A DNA stretch of 64,000 bases. It comes from Selaginella tamariscina. Lineage: Eukaryota; Streptophyta; Lycopodiopsida; Selaginellales; Selaginellaceae. Location: the NCBI GenBank assembly GCA_003024785.1, contig PUQB01000574.1, forward strand, positions 96,312 through 160,311. The letters run 5' to 3'. A model generated the notes under the pieces. The model made no database searches. It had not been told where the DNA came from and saw nothing but the letters and a program-made list of their open reading frames with translations. A program made the translations under genes and the position numbers. This document shows positions 34,764 to 46,515 of the stretch, piece after piece (position 1 is the first letter of the stretch; each line of letters starts with the position of its first letter).

Positions 34764-36592
34764 TTAAACCAAACTCTGTGGGCCTAAGTATATATTGGAG
34801 AGTAATACATATGGTGAAGAAATGTGAGGATTAAACTTAACAATCTCTTCAGCAGCACGTGAAGCTCTTTGCGGATCCCAGTGAACCTTACAAGCACCAA
34901 GCAAGCATCCCCACGCAACATCGTCTGCGGCATACGGCATACTACATATTAGCTCCTCACATTCATACAAAAGCCCACAACGAGCAAGTAAATCTATGAT
35001 GAACAAGTAATGAGCGTGACAAGGCCTCACATAATGGTCAGCTATCATCTCCAGGAAGTAATAGCGAGCATATAAAAGCATCCCAACATGGCTACATGCA
35101 AGAAACGCATTCATGAACGAGAATTCGTTGGGGTGTACGCCTTCCAGACTCATCAGTTGCATTGTCTGGAAGGATTTGGTGTAGTCCTGCTCGGCATATG
35201 CTGCCACCATTGCGTTCCATGAAAGAACGTCTCTCTCCGGCATCCGATTGAAGAGCTTCTCAGCGTCCTGCAGATGCCCATTCTGGGCATATGCTGAAAC
35301 CATGAGATTCATAGCCTGTAAATCCCATCCCGGCATCCTTTGGAAGCTCTTTCTAGCTTCTCGTAGCCGTAGGTTGTGTACATATCCAGAGAGAATGGCA
35401 GCCCACGCACTAATATCACGAGAATCCATACTCCGGAAGCATAACTCTGCCTCCTCGAGATGCCTGTTCTGGGCATATGCAGTAACCATTGCAGTCTCGC
35501 ATACAGTATCGCGCCTAGGCATGGAGTCGTATATCTCTTTTGCTTGCTCTAAGAAGCCATGTAATCCATATGCACTGATGAGAGGAGTTCCTGAAATGAC
35601 CACTGGATCAGATACCATCTCGTAGAGATGAGTCGCTTGCTGGAGATGCCCACTCTGTGCATATATATTTAGCATGGAGTTCACTGCAAAGGGTGCCCAT
35701 TTGGGCATCCTGGAGAAGACTGATGAGGCCTGTTCTATGAGTCCTTGGTGCCCGTAAGCTGTGATCATCGCAGTCCATGAGACTATATCTCTCCCACATG
35801 AAGAATCGAACATATACTTGGCCTTCTGCACATCTCCTTGATGAGCATATGCAGTTAACATGGTGGTCCATGAAACAACACTTCTCTCTGGCATTCTCTC
35901 AAAGAGCTCCTCGGCTTCGTACAGATGCCCTTCCTGGGCATATGCTTGAAACATCGTGTTCCATGTAACGACGTTCCGCTCCGGCATTCTCTCGAACACC
36001 TCTATGGCTTCAGCTAGAGATTTCGCTTCTGCAAACGCCTTCAACATGGCTGTCCAGGTAACTACATCCTGCTGCGGGATCCGATCGAATATCTCTTTTG
36101 CTTCGTAGACTAGCCCATTTTCCGCGTATGCTTGGAGAAGTGCAACCCATGAGATCGCTCCCCGGCTGGGCATTCTCTCAAAGAAGCTCATACAATGTTC
36201 GATGCCCCCTGTTCGGAAAATGTACCGATCATTGTGTTCCATGAATACTCATTTCTCTCGGGCATTCTGTCAAAGAAACTCTTGGCTTCCTGCAGATGCC
36301 CGTTGTGGGCATATGCAGTGACCATGATACTCCAGGAATATATGTTGGGCGAATCGATGTCCTCGAATGCCAGGCGTGCATCTGTGGGACTACCGCATTT
36401 GCCATACGTCTGGATGAGGAGATTGCCAAGAAATCTGCTTTGTGAGTGCGGAGTGTCGAGGATGAGAGCGTGTACCCTGCGGGCTTCTGAGAGATCCCCA
36501 CAGGATCTGAGGAGTTGCTCGTAGTGTGATCTTGCAGCTGTTGATATGTGCCTGCCCTCGGAAATGCTCCTCCACATATATTCATGAAGCAT
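34764..36592 (-). CDS. Pentatricopeptide repeat protein, S-type, truncated E region
   Basis: Intronless minus-strand gene starting at the ATG at 36592-36590. The reading frame changes once at a run of five C (36205-36209); allowing for that single base, it encodes about 609 residues. After an N-terminal region containing SHYEQLLRSCGDLSEARRVH come about 13 consecutive 31-residue S-type PPR motifs of the form NVVTWNTM.QAYAQEGHLYEA..LFERMPER, with no longer L or P motifs. The C-terminus has an E-like motif (AWGCLLGACKVHWD, then SSPYVLLSNIY), but it stops soon after at LGPQSLV, with no E+ or DYW domain. Such proteins bind organellar RNA one base per repeat and usually act in mitochondria or chloroplasts in editing or processing. 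Without DYW it would need a partner deaminase. No transit peptide is obvious. A decayed copy lies at 30150-31047. Confidence 0.85.
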
Positions 36593-37130
36593 GCATTAGT
36601 TCTCTCTCTCGCACGCACACACACACTCTCACACAATTTATGGTGTTATAGTTTACTACTGTTGCATGTGTATCTCCAGTTCACACAATTTGTGGGGTTA
36701 TAGTTTAATTACAAAATCTACAGTGTAAATTTGAATTTAAAATTAACTTAATTTAAAAGAATTTAAATTTGAATTTATTAAATCTTTTCCAACTGTTGAA
36801 ATCAAATTCTTTATAACCATTTATAGGATCACTCACACTCACTTAATAATTTTATAATGATTTTGATTTGATTTAATAGAAAATAAAGAAGTGATTAAAA
36901 TAAGTTTGTTAATTCAACTATATTAATATTTATATGTTTTCTAAATATATATCTATTTACAAAGTGTATATGTAAGATAAGAATGTTCCAATATTAAGAC
37001 TGGTGTGTGCGTGTCTGTGAGAGAGAAAGTTAATGAAAGTATCTGTTTTTAATATATGTTTATTAATATCTAATATCGGAGCTCGATTAGTTCAACATTC
37101 ATTATATTATCAATGTGTTGATCTAACGGT
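36593..37130. other. 5' flank of the PPR gene
   Basis: Contains a (CT)n(CA)n tract at 36600-36637 just before the start codon, then AT-rich sequence and a GTGTGTGC..GAGAGAGAAAG tract near 37003-37030. I see no other gene. Confidence 0.5.
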
Positions 37131-38160
37131 TGAAATAGGTGAGGCATGGGCCAAATGTGGCAACTGGGGTGCCTCTCTACCCTCCATTAACCTTTCTCGA
37201 CCCACCTAACGCATCCTCTTAGTCAACTGGTACTTGCTAATATTCAGTTGTTCAAACAAGTTAATCCTGGCTCTCCAGTCTCTCCTTTGGGCTGGAACTT
37301 GCTTGCTATAGTGAACTCCATCCGTGTGTAATTAATATCCCTCCATAATGGTTGTTGAGAACTCTACAGGCTAAATGTGGGGTGACTTACAAGGCCTTGG
37401 TGGTCGCTAGGACACTGTTACCACCGTCTAGTCCTGGGATCCGAGCTAGTGAGCTGGCCCGTTACCTCGGGAGCATTGGAAGGTGTTGTGATGGCCTCTA
37501 CCAGAAACACGCAAGGCCCATGTACAGGTGGGTAGGAGTTCCACTATGTGCAGTGCTATTGCCCCCTTATTGGTATTGCATTGGGTTGGGAGCGAAGCAA
37601 GGGAGAGTAATCAAGAAGAGATGGGGGACATAAAGAATCTAGAGATATATGTATATTGCCTAGCCAGATATAGTGTTGCCCAAGAGAAGGTGGAGCAAGA
37701 TACAAAGAAGAAGACTCACTAGAAGGATCCCGACCCACTACCAACCTTCCTGCTTATATAGTGGGTCGGCCAGTGCTAGACCCTAGTTCTAAGTGGCACT
37801 CTCTCACTGGTCTGTCGCCCTATGATAGCATCATGCCTGTAGCATTTATGTGCCTCCCTCACATGTGCTGTCATGAGTACCTTAGTAGTTGATCGGATCT
37901 ATGCCTGGGTTAAGCGCTGACTAACAGTTGTCATTGTCGATCATTACCTGTTGTACTTTCCCCACTTGACCACTCCATCCTGCCACTCATTCGCACCAAC
38001 TGGCGATTTGACAGTAGTCAACTCACCGTCAACCAAATGCCTAGACTTATTTGTTGGCACGTCCTTGGGCCATGCCCTCAATCATTGACCCCATAGTGTT
38101 GGCGGTATATGTGATCTCATTCTCTGTTGTGGTCAATTTCAGCTTTAGGGCCGCGATGGT
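37131..38160. other. Moderately GC-rich repeat-like DNA
   Basis: Composition is more balanced than the surroundings, with a CTTATATAGTGGGTCGG segment near 37751 that could be an LTR core promoter. Open frames are short and overlap on both strands. It may be LTR or internal sequence of the element whose gag-like part follows. I see no supportable gene. Confidence 0.35.
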
Positions 38161-38259
38161 CAAAAATTCTTTATAATTTTTAATCATTTGCACAAGTGTA
38201 ATGTAGAAAGATCACATATTGTAGCACGGTCACCCTATGTAGCCTTGCCTGAACCCTAC

Positions 38260-38900
38260 CCACTGCTCATGGATTTGCTTAAGTTGGACCTCCAGCTCCT
38301 ACATCCGCTCTTGCGAGCATTGTAACTCATGTTCCCTTACTGCAATGAGTTGAGCCTATAGTTGGGTGTGTACCTCTAACTCCATGGTGGTCCATGGTGG
38401 GTCTTGTGGGGCCTCGACAGGTGCACGTTCCTTGCTCAATTGGTGGGACTATTGCCCATTGTGCCTCTCATGTGGCTCCGTCGGGAGGACGTGAGAATGG
38501 CTTTTGACATCTACGATCTGATTGGTGTGTCAGTGCAATTCTTCCTTGGATGCTGCTAGCTTTTGTTGGGCCTTCGTGAGCTCCACCTCCGATCGCTTGA
38601 GCTTGGTGCCAAGCTCAAAGGCTTGTCATTCCCCCCATATATCGAGATCCCTGCCCCAAGCAGCTTCTTCGGGGCGCTCTCTGTTGTGGCCCACTCATGG
38701 TCTTGTCCGAGTTGATCGTGGAGCCGTTGGAGGCCATCGTACTTGCTCTACAATTGGTCTAAGTTGTTGGCTAAATGTTGGCACGCCTCTTTTGCTTACT
38801 TCCTCCCGGCCTTTGCAGTCTCCCACAATTGGACTCCTTAGAGAAGCTATTCTGCACACCCCTTGGCTTCCTTTTGGTCAACCATTGTCAACCACTATGC
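38260..38900 (-). pseudogene. Coiled-coil gag-like remnant
   Basis: Read on the minus strand, broken frames give helical segments such as HLANNLDQL, SKYDGLQRLHDQLGQDHEWA and ELGTKLKRSEVELTKAQQKL, with stops and shifts between. This style is common in gag-like coiled-coil regions of plant retroelements. No zinc knuckle or pol motif is visible next to it, so the assignment rests on composition. Confidence 0.35.
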
Positions 38901-38959
38901 AGAATATTCATGCATGCATGCATGTCCATTTTTCCATTGCTAAAATCTTTTAATTGACA

Positions 38960-39061
38960 CTAAATAATAAATATTATACTATAGATGAAGACTAACATCA
39001 TATGACATATAAATACTTACATGTGAATACATACATACATACACGCGTGTGTATGTATATA

Positions 39062-39139
<78 letters not shown>

Positions 39140-39715
39140 CATTGTAAAACTTAAGTTTTTTCTTTATTTGTTTTTTTAAACGAAAGTCAATTGGTTGTTG
39201 GTAGCTCGGATTAAAATTAAGATTAAAAGCCAATCAAAGAAGCAAACATTTTGAGAAATTTACATTATAAGTGAAAATTTAAAATAACTATGTATTCGTA
39301 TGTTTTATTATTTAATTATATTTTACTCACTATATATTCTGAAACAATATGTATTATTGTTAACATAACGATTAAACAAAGATTAAACGACTTATGAACT
39401 ATTTGAAGTAAGTATTTTAATGAATTTAACTTATTAAACATGTTGAATGGAAACGATAAGTTTGAAGTGATTAATGCATTTAGTAAATGTCTATATATTA
39501 CAACCACAACATAATATAAAAAATGTTATTTATATACAGCATATTGAATTACTATGGTATATATTCTTTTTAGGGATTTTATTTATTTCATTTAACTTAC
39601 CTTTTTACTGAAGGACCATGTTAAATATATTTTCCGATATACTATATATATTATATACAGACATTCTACAATATCCGTGCGCTTCCCCCCTTTATAATCA
39701 TTTTAATTAATCAAT
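38960..39715. other. AT-rich DNA with long (TA)n arrays
   Basis: A TA array at about 39055-39137 is broken only by TTA steps and is fully self-complementary. The rest is AT-rich, and I see no gene. Confidence 0.6.
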
Positions 39716-39719
39716 TAGA

Positions 39720-40547
39720 TTTATGTCATTATCCGTCTAACATTTGAAAATAAGAAAAAAATATATATCTTGCATATATTAGGGGTATAATGTATGGCTT
39801 AGGGTTTTTTTTTCTTTAAATCTATAATAATTTTAAATATATATTTTTACAAATATTAATTTCTTGTAGTCTTAAACTTTGACACATAAAGCTATAGTAT
39901 TATGTCTCACCGGTTCTATGCTGTGTCACTCGGCCATCACCTACTACTCTCATCGTAGACATACAAGAATGGATGTAGCAGTAGCGACTGGAGAGGTATT
40001 CCGACACTTTCATACACAAGTGGTAAATGTGAATGCAACATCATGTAATTGTAATGCTTTCATGTGTGGTACATATGCCTCGATTGCTTGATCAACCAAG
40101 TGTTCACCCTGCTCGTCCAACTTGTAAACTCATTAGAGATGTATTTGAGTTACCATAGCCTATAGAGTATTCAAAGGCAGTTCCACATATTCATACTTAC
40201 ATTCATGCATGCACCGATCAGTATGATAGATTTGTGCAAAAGCATAAGACTTCTAATGCAACACCGACATCCATGTTACGAGAGCTGCACAAGAGTTGTA
40301 TTAAGGTAGTCAAAAAATATTGATATTCATATTAGAAATTAAAATGGTGAAAAATTTAAGCAATCTTAATATATAGCTTTATGTTTCAAAGTTTAAGACT
40401 ACAAGAAACTAATAATTGTAAAAAATGTATTTTAAAATTATATAAATTTAAAAAACAAAAAAAATCCTAAACCATACTATATATCCCTAATATATGCAAG
40501 ATATTTTTTTTTCTTATTTTCAAATGTTAGATGAATAATGACATAAA
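39720..40547. mobile_element. 828-bp element with ~176-bp terminal inverted repeats
   Basis: The left arm, 39720-39896, is mirrored by 40372-40547: TTTATGTCATTAT at the outside, then a stretch with CATTTGAAAATAAGAAAAAA and GCATATATTAGGG, and GACACATAAAGCTATA at the inner edge. The four bases outside both ends are TAGA (39716-39719 and 40548-40551), a candidate target duplication. The 475-bp centre is less AT-rich and holds peptide-like frames, including TRMDVAVATGEVFRHFHTQV and, after a stop, PSVHPARPTCKLIRDVFELP and DRFVQKHKTSNATPTSMLRE. This looks like a non-autonomous DNA transposon that carries a gene fragment, as Pack-type elements do. Confidence 0.65.
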
Positions 40548-40551
40548 TAGA

Positions 40552-41400
40552 GACCCAATCCGATTGGAAATGAATACTACGTAAAGCACCTCTGTAAGGA
40601 GAATGAGTGTGCATGGAGGGTTTATTGTTCAAAATCCATATTTACTATGTGTGTATATGAACTAGGGTATTTTTCTTGTTTTTTTGTACAGATAAAAACA
40701 AGCCTAAGGACATATTAGGGATTTATATTTTCGTACATACAATTGGGGTTAGGTTATGCGGAATGAGGAGGGATGTTTTAATCAACCTGCCGCATGAAGA
40801 TCAACGGAAGATTAGGTTTGTGTGTGTGTGAGAGAGAAAGAAACATTATAAATGAATAAATAATTCTTTCTCATTCATATACTTTATTTATCAACGCTTC
40901 TTGATATCCATTCATATCGAATGGATTTAACATTTATAAAACATGCTGGGTCTTTTTGATTTATATACTATGTTTTCTTTAGGCATCCATTATATATTTC
41001 ACTCTCTTTCTCATGTTGTCTTTTTTATGGTTTGAACCATGTAACCTTTATCATAGTATTTTTTTAGGTGTGTTAATAATTTGACTCATCCAAATAGGTT
41101 GGTTATATGATACATCTGAAGTAATAAGGATGATCATTAATTTTTGAAGATCCTTACATCAATCAAAGTATGGTTTAGGTTTTTGGTTCTTTTGTTCAAC
41201 AAAGTGTGGGGTTTGCACTTTTACATCACTACTAGCTTCTATGTCGTTTGCACTCATTTATGTCATTCAATCTCCTCTCGCCACCTTATTTTAGGTCAAA
41301 AAGGGTATTATAATTTTGTACTTGTGATAGCATGCCCTTTTAACTTTCAAACAACAGTCTCCCAACAGTCGACCATATGCTTATATAGTTTTGAGTAACT
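40552..41400. other. Intergenic DNA
   Basis: AT-rich, with a (GT)n(GA)n tract at 40819-40841. I see no supportable gene. Confidence 0.5.
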
Positions 41401-41410
41401 AGTTACCTTA

Positions 41411-43505
41411 TCAGAATTCTTTGGCATCGATTTTGAACCCATGCCGCATACCATAAATAATAAGCTCTTGTTCTTTAAGTTGGGCACTTAATGGAATAGG
41501 GTTTGATTGTCCTTCTGAGATAAGTGGCTTTTCATCCTCTCCACTTTTGAAGAGCATTAAGCTCTCTTTTAGTAACCACTCCTGCTTTGATGGCCGTAAC
41601 TTGTACTGCATAATAGGTATACCATCTCTTATGAAGAAAAAGAATTGTAGTGACACAAGATGACCAGTTAAAGAATTGCTCGCATAATAGGTATACCATC
41701 TCTTATGAAGAAAAAGAATTGTAATGGCATAAGGTGACCAGTTAAAGAATCGCTCCCCTCTTTGATATACTCTTTGATAATTTTTTTTGAAGTCTAGCAC
41801 CTCAATCACAAGCAAAAGCACAACTTTTTTTAGAGATGTAATTTTTAAAAAGATCCATCATATGTGATAAGGTAAGTGCACTTGTCCCTTTTGAGACCTT
41901 ATTGAAGAATGCATCAATATCTTCATGAGTGTGACCAATCATAAGGAAATTGAGCGTGATTGTCTCAAACACACATTTGGCAACAAGCATTGACAAGTAT
42001 GCTAGCACATATCTAAAAATAAAAGTAAGTATGAGCTTGAGAAACCCTTAAGTAAAATGATTTACCTATTTTTGTTCTCGTGCACAATTATCCATCTGTA
42101 AAAGCAAATGACGAGGAAGCTTATTTGATGTTGAGCACATGTACACTATTTGAGCTAGATCCCTCCACTGAACCAAACTCTCAACAGGGCCATCTGTTTT
42201 TTGTGCAGGCTGCTGACAATGCCTTCATATTCCCAAGTAGCCTCAAGTGCAGACGTGTTCATGAGAGCATTATGTAAAGGTTGAAGGTGTTGTTTCTTCA
42301 CTTTGAGATCACTGATAGGACTTGTCTGTGAGTGGGCTTCAAGGTTTCTGAAACACATGGCTAACGACCCAATAGTGAAATTGGAGTCGCTAACCAATGT
42401 GGAAGTGAAAAGTGTCCATATGACTCACAACCGTGTCCATGTGTTAACACACCTTCAATGAAATCGGAAGTTTCATGACATTTCCAAGGCACTTTGGTGT
42501 TGCAACGAGCTTTGGAATGCTGGTCTTTGAATGATCCATCTTGTCATGGATCAAGCACATACTCTGATGTGACACAGAAAGCATGCGGTGTGCATAGTAC
42601 TGAGACCGACAAGTTTGTTGTGCAATCATGTGGGCCTCCATCTTCTTTTAATGGCAGTGATCTCCACCAAGGTTTTTGCACAAGCCTCTGCAGCTTCAAT
42701 GATGTACAAGTGTCACACTTGGAAAAGCTAGAGTGTTTTGCAATCTCCACATCCTTAAAATGAGTATTCCATATGTTGTTGAAGGTACCAGTGCAGATTG
42801 CTTGGAGCCCCATCAAATGAGGCACTTGTTCACATGTTCACACAGCTTCAATTGAGTGTAGATTGAAGGCAAAACCTTGAGATTTTCCCTGACCCCTGCA
42901 TTTGTGGTTCGGCATTTGTGAGGCATTTGTCTGCATTTGCTTCCACAAAAGCCTTGAGTATCTCTATGGCTGAGAGCGGGTTTTGACCAAGCGAGTGTTC
43001 CCATGTACTGAGGTGCGCGCTACATCTAGCCACTCATCCCTCCGACGGTAGAAGTGTGGTCTTTAGGATCCCATATATAGTGTACCAAGCTTTAAGTAGA
43101 TGGCTACCTTATTAAATATCATGGATGTACTCTGATAAATTGTGTCCAAGGCCATTCCATCAATACACCCAGTTAGTGCAACATATACAAACTCATGCCT
43201 TTGCTTTTGGGTGAGCATACAAAAGGCATGTCTACATTGGGTAATTTTATTTTGGTTTGTCATATGACAACACTTCTTCTTGCAACAGTCAATCGTGGAA
43301 ATGCTAACAATGTGCTGAAGATGTGGGATTCATTTTGACCCTCTTGCTGGAACTTGTAGGGGCAAATCTGCAACCCATGAATCACTTTTTTTTTTATTAT
43401 AGGACCAATGCAAGGAACTTCTTTAAATATGGGTTGTCCTTCCGGGTTGTTATTATTGAAATCCAACCCTGAATATGTTTGGTAGTTAATAGAATAATCA
43501 AACAT
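41411..43505 (-). pseudogene. DUF7869-type transposon-related gene, broken
   Basis: The minus strand carries, in order, family landmarks in changing frames: a Cys-rich CCKKKCCHMTNQ segment (about 43285-43250) with QCRHAFCMLTQKQRHEFVYV; an SVLCTPHAF region; GTFNNIWNTHF followed by KHSSFSKCDTCTSLKLQRLV (about 42790-42700); and NFLMIGHTHEDIDAFFNKVS (about 41955-41900), the most diagnostic block. It ends with YGMRHGFKIDAKEF near 41411. The GHTHEDID and SKCDTC motifs are typical of a large protein family annotated DUF7869, common in repeat-rich eukaryote genomes and thought to be transposon-encoded. Frame changes and a 74-bp internal duplication show this copy is inactive. No terminal repeats were located. 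Confidence 0.65.
41608..41754. repeat. 74-bp tandem duplication in the DUF7869 gene
   Basis: GCATAATAGGTATACCATCT begins copies at 41608 and 41682. They differ at about four positions. As 74 is not a multiple of 3, the duplication by itself breaks the reading frame. Confidence 0.85.
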
Positions 43506-43675
43506 TATTAATTAAATTAGGGTAATAAGGGCAAAAATGAGAAGAATTATGGCAGAAACGAAGAGAGTGCAATAGATAGATGAAGTTCATTAATTTATTG
43601 TTTAATTATTTATTTAAAATGCTCAAAAAAAGTGTTTGTTGTGTTGTTCTTGTGTGTGATGTGTGTCTTTGTGTG

Positions 43676-44636
43676 TGTCATAGTTTTTACTATGACTTGA
43701 CCCTTTACTTTGGGGTTTGACTGTTGTTACCTATTGAATTATGTGACGAACCCTAGATGTAGAAGAAACAGACCCGCATAGTGCACTTGGGTATCTAGTG
43801 ATGGTCCAGTCGGGTGTCATTAGGTATTTGTAAGAAATTCTAGGCGAAGTTAACACTTCCATTTAAAAAACTCTCCCCCGTTTTGATGTTCTAGGTTAGG
43901 GTTCTTCACAAAGTATAGCTTGTCAAAATAGGGTTAGGGACACCCCTAAGGTTGACCTAACCCTAGGGTTTTCCTAACCCCCCTCCCCCCTAGGGTTAGG
44001 TTAAGACAACTCATTTTCTCTAAGGGCTGGCATTTCCGTGCCATCCCACTTACTCACTTAGGAAAACGGGGGGGGGGGGGTTTGTCACATAAATAAGGTA
44101 GAGTATATATATAGTGAGGCTTCATGGGTTCAAAAGAGAGCTTGTTAACCTCCTACTGGTGCAGGTTAAGCTTGTGTTGTCAAGGTGCAACCCTCTGTTG
44201 TGCCGCCCTAACTTCCACATGATAGGGGTACGTCCCACCTTTGGGTTAGACTATCCTTATCATTGGCAGGATCACACCTTTGTGACGGGAGTACGTTACT
44301 TCCAAGGAGTTAGTCAGATTCCTTGGCCCGAAAACCTACTCGCACACTCAAAAGGCATTGCCCAAGTTCACGTTCTGCAGAATTAGTGGTTGAGGCCTTG
44401 CTCCGGCCGCCTCAACCACGCCAAGCTAGGAATGATACCTGTAGCTCGGCTAGTCCGTGTGTCCTGATTCACAAGGTGAGCCTCGTTCGTGGACTTGGTC
44501 AGCTAGGGGCTTAAGTTTCTAAGGGTTGGGTTCCTAATATGGGCTACTTTATCAGATTCCGTGGGTTTCCAAAGAGGGGATTCTAGGGTTGGCACCTGGC
44601 AAACCGCCTTTGTGGTACCAGGTAAAAACTCTGACA
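43676..44636 (+). mobile_element. Solo LTR, TCATAGTTTTTACTATGACT family
   Basis: Runs from TGTCATAGTTTTTACTATGA to AAAAACTCTGACA, a proper TG...CA pair, 961 bp. Five bases before (43671-43675) and after (44637-44641) are both GTGTG, a fitting target duplication, although GT repeats on both sides weaken this. No internal region is present, so it probably arose by recombination between two LTRs. It includes a G run of about a dozen at 44069 and several GGGTTAGG-like phrases. Confidence 0.75.
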
Positions 44637-44895
44637 GTGTGTATATGTGACGTATGTGTTATAAGCATATGTATGTTCATGTGTGTGCGTGTATCAATGT
44701 ATTTATTATATAAGTTAAAATAGAAACATAAATATGTCTGTATAACAAGTTTCCAAGATTATAAATTAAATCCTTTATCTTAAAGAGTATATTTTAGGAA
44801 TATTGATGGTGTATTATATTTCACCATTTCATGGGTGACTAACACATAATAGACAATAATATATATATATATATATATAATATGTAATGCTAAAT

Positions 44896-45310
44896 TTACA
44901 CAAACACTAATGTACTACATAAGAATACATAATATAAAAACCTTAACTCCTAAAACAATGTCTTAAAATTATACTAATGTGTCATAATTTTATTATGACT
45001 TTTTACTTTGAAGTTTAACTGTTGTTACCTACCAAGTTATATTGATGAACCTAGTGTTGTATACACAAACACTAATGCATTGCATTAAGAACGCATAAGC
45101 TATGGCTATATAAGAAAACCTTAACTCCTAAAATAATGTCTTATTGTCTTTATATATTCAATGTTAAAATTGTAGTAAGTATCATAATTTTATTATGACT
45201 CTATCTTTTATTTTGAAGTTTGATTGTTGTTACATATCAAGTTGTATTGACGAACCCTAGGTGTTATAAGAAAGAGCCCCAATTGGTGCACTAGGCTTCT
45301 AACGGGGTTA
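44896..45310 (+). repeat. Tandem duplication carrying LTR-start fragments
   Basis: Two copies start with TACACAAACACTAATG at 44896 and 45061 and share CCTTAACTCCTAAAA.AATGTCTTA. Each ends in a diverged LTR start: TCATAATTTTATTATGACT..TTTACTTTGAAGTTTAACTG and its partner near 45182. So an LTR tip was duplicated with its flank. Confidence 0.65.
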
Positions 45311-45479
45311 ATGTGCACCCAATTTTTCACGTAAGTAATTAAAATTATTTTGATACATAGTGAAAAATGGATTGACTTACACTTACAACAATATGAAAAT
45401 AGAGTGCTTAATCTAGATATGTAAGAAGTTACTTCCTAAGACATTAATGCAATTGAGATGTCACAACTTTCCTTCTCTC

Positions 45480-46515
45480 TTAGGCAAAGGGCCAATTGGT
45501 GTTTATGAGAGGGCCCCTGATCATGATGACCCAGTTACGCTTGAGTCTTTTGCCACATATCCCACAATCTTTACTTAGGTAGTCAACCCACAAGGTTAGA
45601 ACTATGACATTTTCCACTCATTTGAGAAAGTGGACGCCCTCATTCACGATTGCCCACATATCCACAATCTTTACCTAGGTAGTCAACCCCCAGGTTAGAA
45701 TTATGACACTCTCCACCCATTTGAGAAAGTGAATGCCATCATCCATGGACTCAAGGGTTCCTCAAGAAGGTGCAGTTAGAGGCATTTCTACTCACGCTTG
45801 GCTTGCATCCATGGACTCAAGGGTTGCTACTAAGGTGCAGTCAGAGGCGTTTCTACTCACGCTTGGCTCGCAAGGCATCCCCACATTGTGTGACCGCACG
45901 CTTGGCTCACACCACATTGTGTGACCGCACACCCAACTTAGAGGTGATCCCCACATTGTGTGACCTCTTGGCTCTACAATGTGATCGAGGGTTTAGTTAG
46001 GCAAGGACAAGTGTGCCAACCTTAGTGGCATAAGCTTTACTCAAAAGTTCATGCTTGGCTCTACACATGTGATCGAGGGTTTAGTTAGGCAAGGATAAGT
46101 GCACCAACCTTAGTGGCATGAGCTTTACTCAAAAGTTCATCCCCTTTTCACATGTGATCGAGGGGTTTAGTTAGGCAAGGACAAGTGTGCCTACCTTAGT
46201 GGTATGAGCTTTACTCAAAAGTTCCCGCTTGGCTCTACACATGTGATTGAGGGGTTTAGTTAGGCAAGGACAAGTGCGACAACCTTAGTGGCATGAACTT
46301 TACTCAAAAGTTCATCCTTAATGAGAATCGAACATGGGACCACTTCAATACCAAATATCACAACCTTTCTCTCTTCTTAAGTCAACTATACAAGGACCAA
46401 TTAGTGTTTATGAGAGGGCTCCTAGTCATGATGACCCAGTTACGCTTGAGTCTTTTACCCACATATTCCACAATCTTTACATATGTAGTCAACCCACTAG
46501 GTTAGAATTATGACA
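45480..46515 (+). repeat. Multi-unit tandem repeat region
   Basis: Three nested arrays. A 66-bp unit (CATCCATGGACTCAAGGGTT) occurs at 45740 and 45806. A unit of about 88 bp (GTGATCGAGGGTTTAGTTAGG to CTTTACTCAAAAGTTC) occurs at about 45981, 46070, 46154 and 46243. A larger phrase (TTTATGAGAGGGC, GATGACCCAGTTACGCTTGA, CACAATCTTTAC, GTAGTCAACCC) bounds the region at about 45500 and 46400 with a partial copy near 45660. I see no gene. Confidence 0.75.

Noticed and set aside
43940-44000. CCCTAA/TTAGGG-like words suggesting interstitial telomere
   Set aside because: The words are irregular (GGGTTAGG, CCCTAGGGTT), and the same positions recur in every LTR of this family (13480, 60410, 63620), so they belong to the LTR.
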